The position numbers and the translations under genes were made by a program. Shown here piece by piece: positions 5,834 through 6,818 of a stretch of DNA of 6,818 nucleotides; within the stretch, counting starts at the first letter, position 1, and every line of letters starts with the position of its first letter. Location of the stretch: positions 1 through 6,818 of the forward strand of contig DAONEV010000238.1 in assembly GCA_035403265.1 (NCBI GenBank). Reading direction: 5' to 3'. The notes beneath the pieces are model-generated. The model worked only from the letters and a program-made list of their open reading frames with translations, ran no database searches and was not told where the DNA came from. The DNA is from JAAYVZ01 sp035403265 (GTDB lineage Bacteria; Acidobacteriota; Thermoanaerobaculia; Thermoanaerobaculales; Thermoanaerobaculaceae).

Positions 5834-6818
5834 CCCGCTCACTGTCCAACCACTCGAGGATCGGGATGGCGAGCTTGCGGGTGAGGCCGAAGCGGTCCTT
5901 GAATTGACCGACATCGAAGACCTCCACCTCCCACTCCCGAAGCGAGGCGGCCATCGCGTCGAGGTGGCGCCGGTGGAGCACCCACTTGCCTCCCACCCGT
6001 GCGAGGCGCTTGTGGTCGACGAGGAAACGCACCAGCCCGTCGACGACCTTTTCCTTGGCCGCCAGCCGCAGCGCGACCTCGGCCGGAGACGGCGCCTCGA
6101 CACCACTCTCGCGGTATACCGCCTCGATGCGGGCCGCCAGACCGTCCTCGAGGGGTGCCTCGTTCGCCCCGAAGACGCGCCCACTCACCTCACGCACCAC
6201 CCCGGCGCGCCGCAGCTCGTCGAGGTAGAGGGCGCGGAGTGCTTCGGGCGCGGTCGGCGCCAGGCGTGAGAGCAGGTCCGGCACCGGCAAGCCGGCCTGG
6301 CCGGCCCCGCTCACCGCTTCCCGGGCCCGCCCCTGCAGTGCCGCCAGCACACTGCCGTGCACGAGGAGTGGCGGGGTGCCCCGACTGGTGACAATCGCAC
6401 CGGTCGTCAGGAGCTGGCCAAGTGCCGACTCGACACCTGCGGGCGCCACCCCCAGTCGGCTCGCCAACGCACCCGGTGCAACACCCGCGAACCCGGCGTC
6501 CCGGATCCAGCGCTCGAGCGCAGCCGCGAGGTCGACCCACGGGCGCGGCAGTTCGCGCAGCAGCGAGGCCTCCCGGCGGCGCAGCCGTGGCGGCTCGGGG
6601 TCGAGCACGAGCCCGCCTCCGACGGTGGTGGCCGGAGACGGCCGGCGCAGCACCACCCGGTCACCCGGAACGGCGAAGAGCGGCCGCGCCAGCCGCAGCA
6701 CCGCCCGGCCGACCACGCCATCGACCAGCGGGCTGGGGTCGAGGCGCTCGACGCGGGCCGGCACTCGCGCCGCCAGGAGGTGCAATGACAGGATGCTGCC
6801 CTCCTCGACAAACCCTAC
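5766..6818 (-). CDS. selB: SelB, selenocysteine-specific elongation factor (C-terminal part, runs off right edge)
   Basis: SelB is the EF-Tu-like GTPase that delivers Sec-tRNA to ribosomes at UGA codons carrying a SECIS hairpin. The 350 visible residues start in the third beta-barrel domain (FVEEGSILSL, then GDRVVLRR and TTVGGGLVLDP at about 52-74). They continue through a winged-helix tail of probably four units, at about 85-150, 155-215, 220-290 and 296-341. The last (DRFGLTRKLAIPILEWLD, then VTRREGDRRRIVR) is the SECIS-binding wing typical of SelB C-termini. The GTPase domain lies outside the window. A TTG at 6785 is not the start, since the frame is open and homologous up to the edge. The stop is UGA at 5766-5768. 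The last 68 bp overlap the convergent gene at 4961. The presence of SelB implies selA, selC and selD elsewhere in the genome. Confidence 0.93.
   Translation of the reverse strand, partial: VGFVEEGSILSLHLLAARVPARVERLDPSPLVDGVVGRAVLRLARPLFAVPGDRVVLRRPSPATTVGGGLVLDPEPPRLRRREASLLRELPRPWVDLAAALERWIRDAGFAGVAPGALASRLGVAPAGVESALGQLLTTGAIVTSRGTPPLLVHGSVLAALQGRAREAVSGAGQAGLPVPDLLSRLAPTAPEALRALYLDELRRAGVVREVSGRVFGANEAPLEDGLAARIEAVYRESGVEAPSPAEVALRLAAKEKVVDGLVRFLVDHKRLARVGGKWVLHRRHLDAMAASLREWEVEVFDVGQFKDRFGLTRKLAIPILEWLDSERVTRREGDRRRIVRPAAGTVSRG

Noticed and set aside
3521..6184. An 887-codon open frame on the minus strand opposite polA and the TonB-C-like gene
   Set aside because: Long antisense frames are expected at high G+C. 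Its translation has no recognisable domain, and it crosses three genes with clear homology in other frames.
6783..6785. TTG at 6785 as the selB start
   Set aside because: The frame is open to the window edge and the 11 preceding residues (FVEEGSIL) continue the SelB domain, so the true start is outside the window.

Overview
The window comes from a GC-rich bacterium (about 70% G+C in most stretches). Its coding is dense, and no stretch longer than 300 bases lacks a gene. The phylum cannot be fixed from the sequence. Short leaderless-type promoters and a secreted TonB-C-like protein would suit an acidobacterium-like or similar high-GC lineage, but that is a weak inference.

Layout from left to right. 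(1) 1-118, minus: the first 39 codons of a clpX-type gene, at only about 51% G+C over 1-150. (2) Up to 1147, minus: purD (GAR synthetase). It matches the family for about 330 residues, then loses its C-terminal domain and reads in frame, with no stop, into the clpX start. This is either a natural deletion fusion or a chimeric contig end. (3) 1241-2305, minus: a PHP-domain phosphoesterase of the PolX type with all nine metal-ligand positions but no room for the polymerase domain. (4) 2306-2434: a 129-bp divergent promoter region. (5) 2435-4951, plus: polA, an 838-residue DNA polymerase I with intact 5'-nuclease and polymerase motifs and an apparently dead proofreading domain. (6) 4961-5833, plus: a secreted protein with two TonB-C-like repeats. 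(7) 5766-6818, minus: the C-terminal 350 residues of SelB, the selenocysteine elongation factor. It converges on gene 6 and overlaps it by 68 bp.

Functionally the centre of the window is a divergent pair of DNA-processing genes: a polymerase-less PHP enzyme and a proofreading-less PolA. Their start codons are equidistant from a 15-bp dyad. Both, and also the TonB-C-like gene, carry a TANNNT hexamer exactly at -12 to -7 from the start codon, the arrangement of leaderless bacterial promoters. purD has a Shine-Dalgarno and a separate upstream promoter candidate overlapped by inverted repeats. SelB implies that the organism decodes UGA as selenocysteine. The window shows no obvious mobile element, CRISPR array, tRNA or rRNA.
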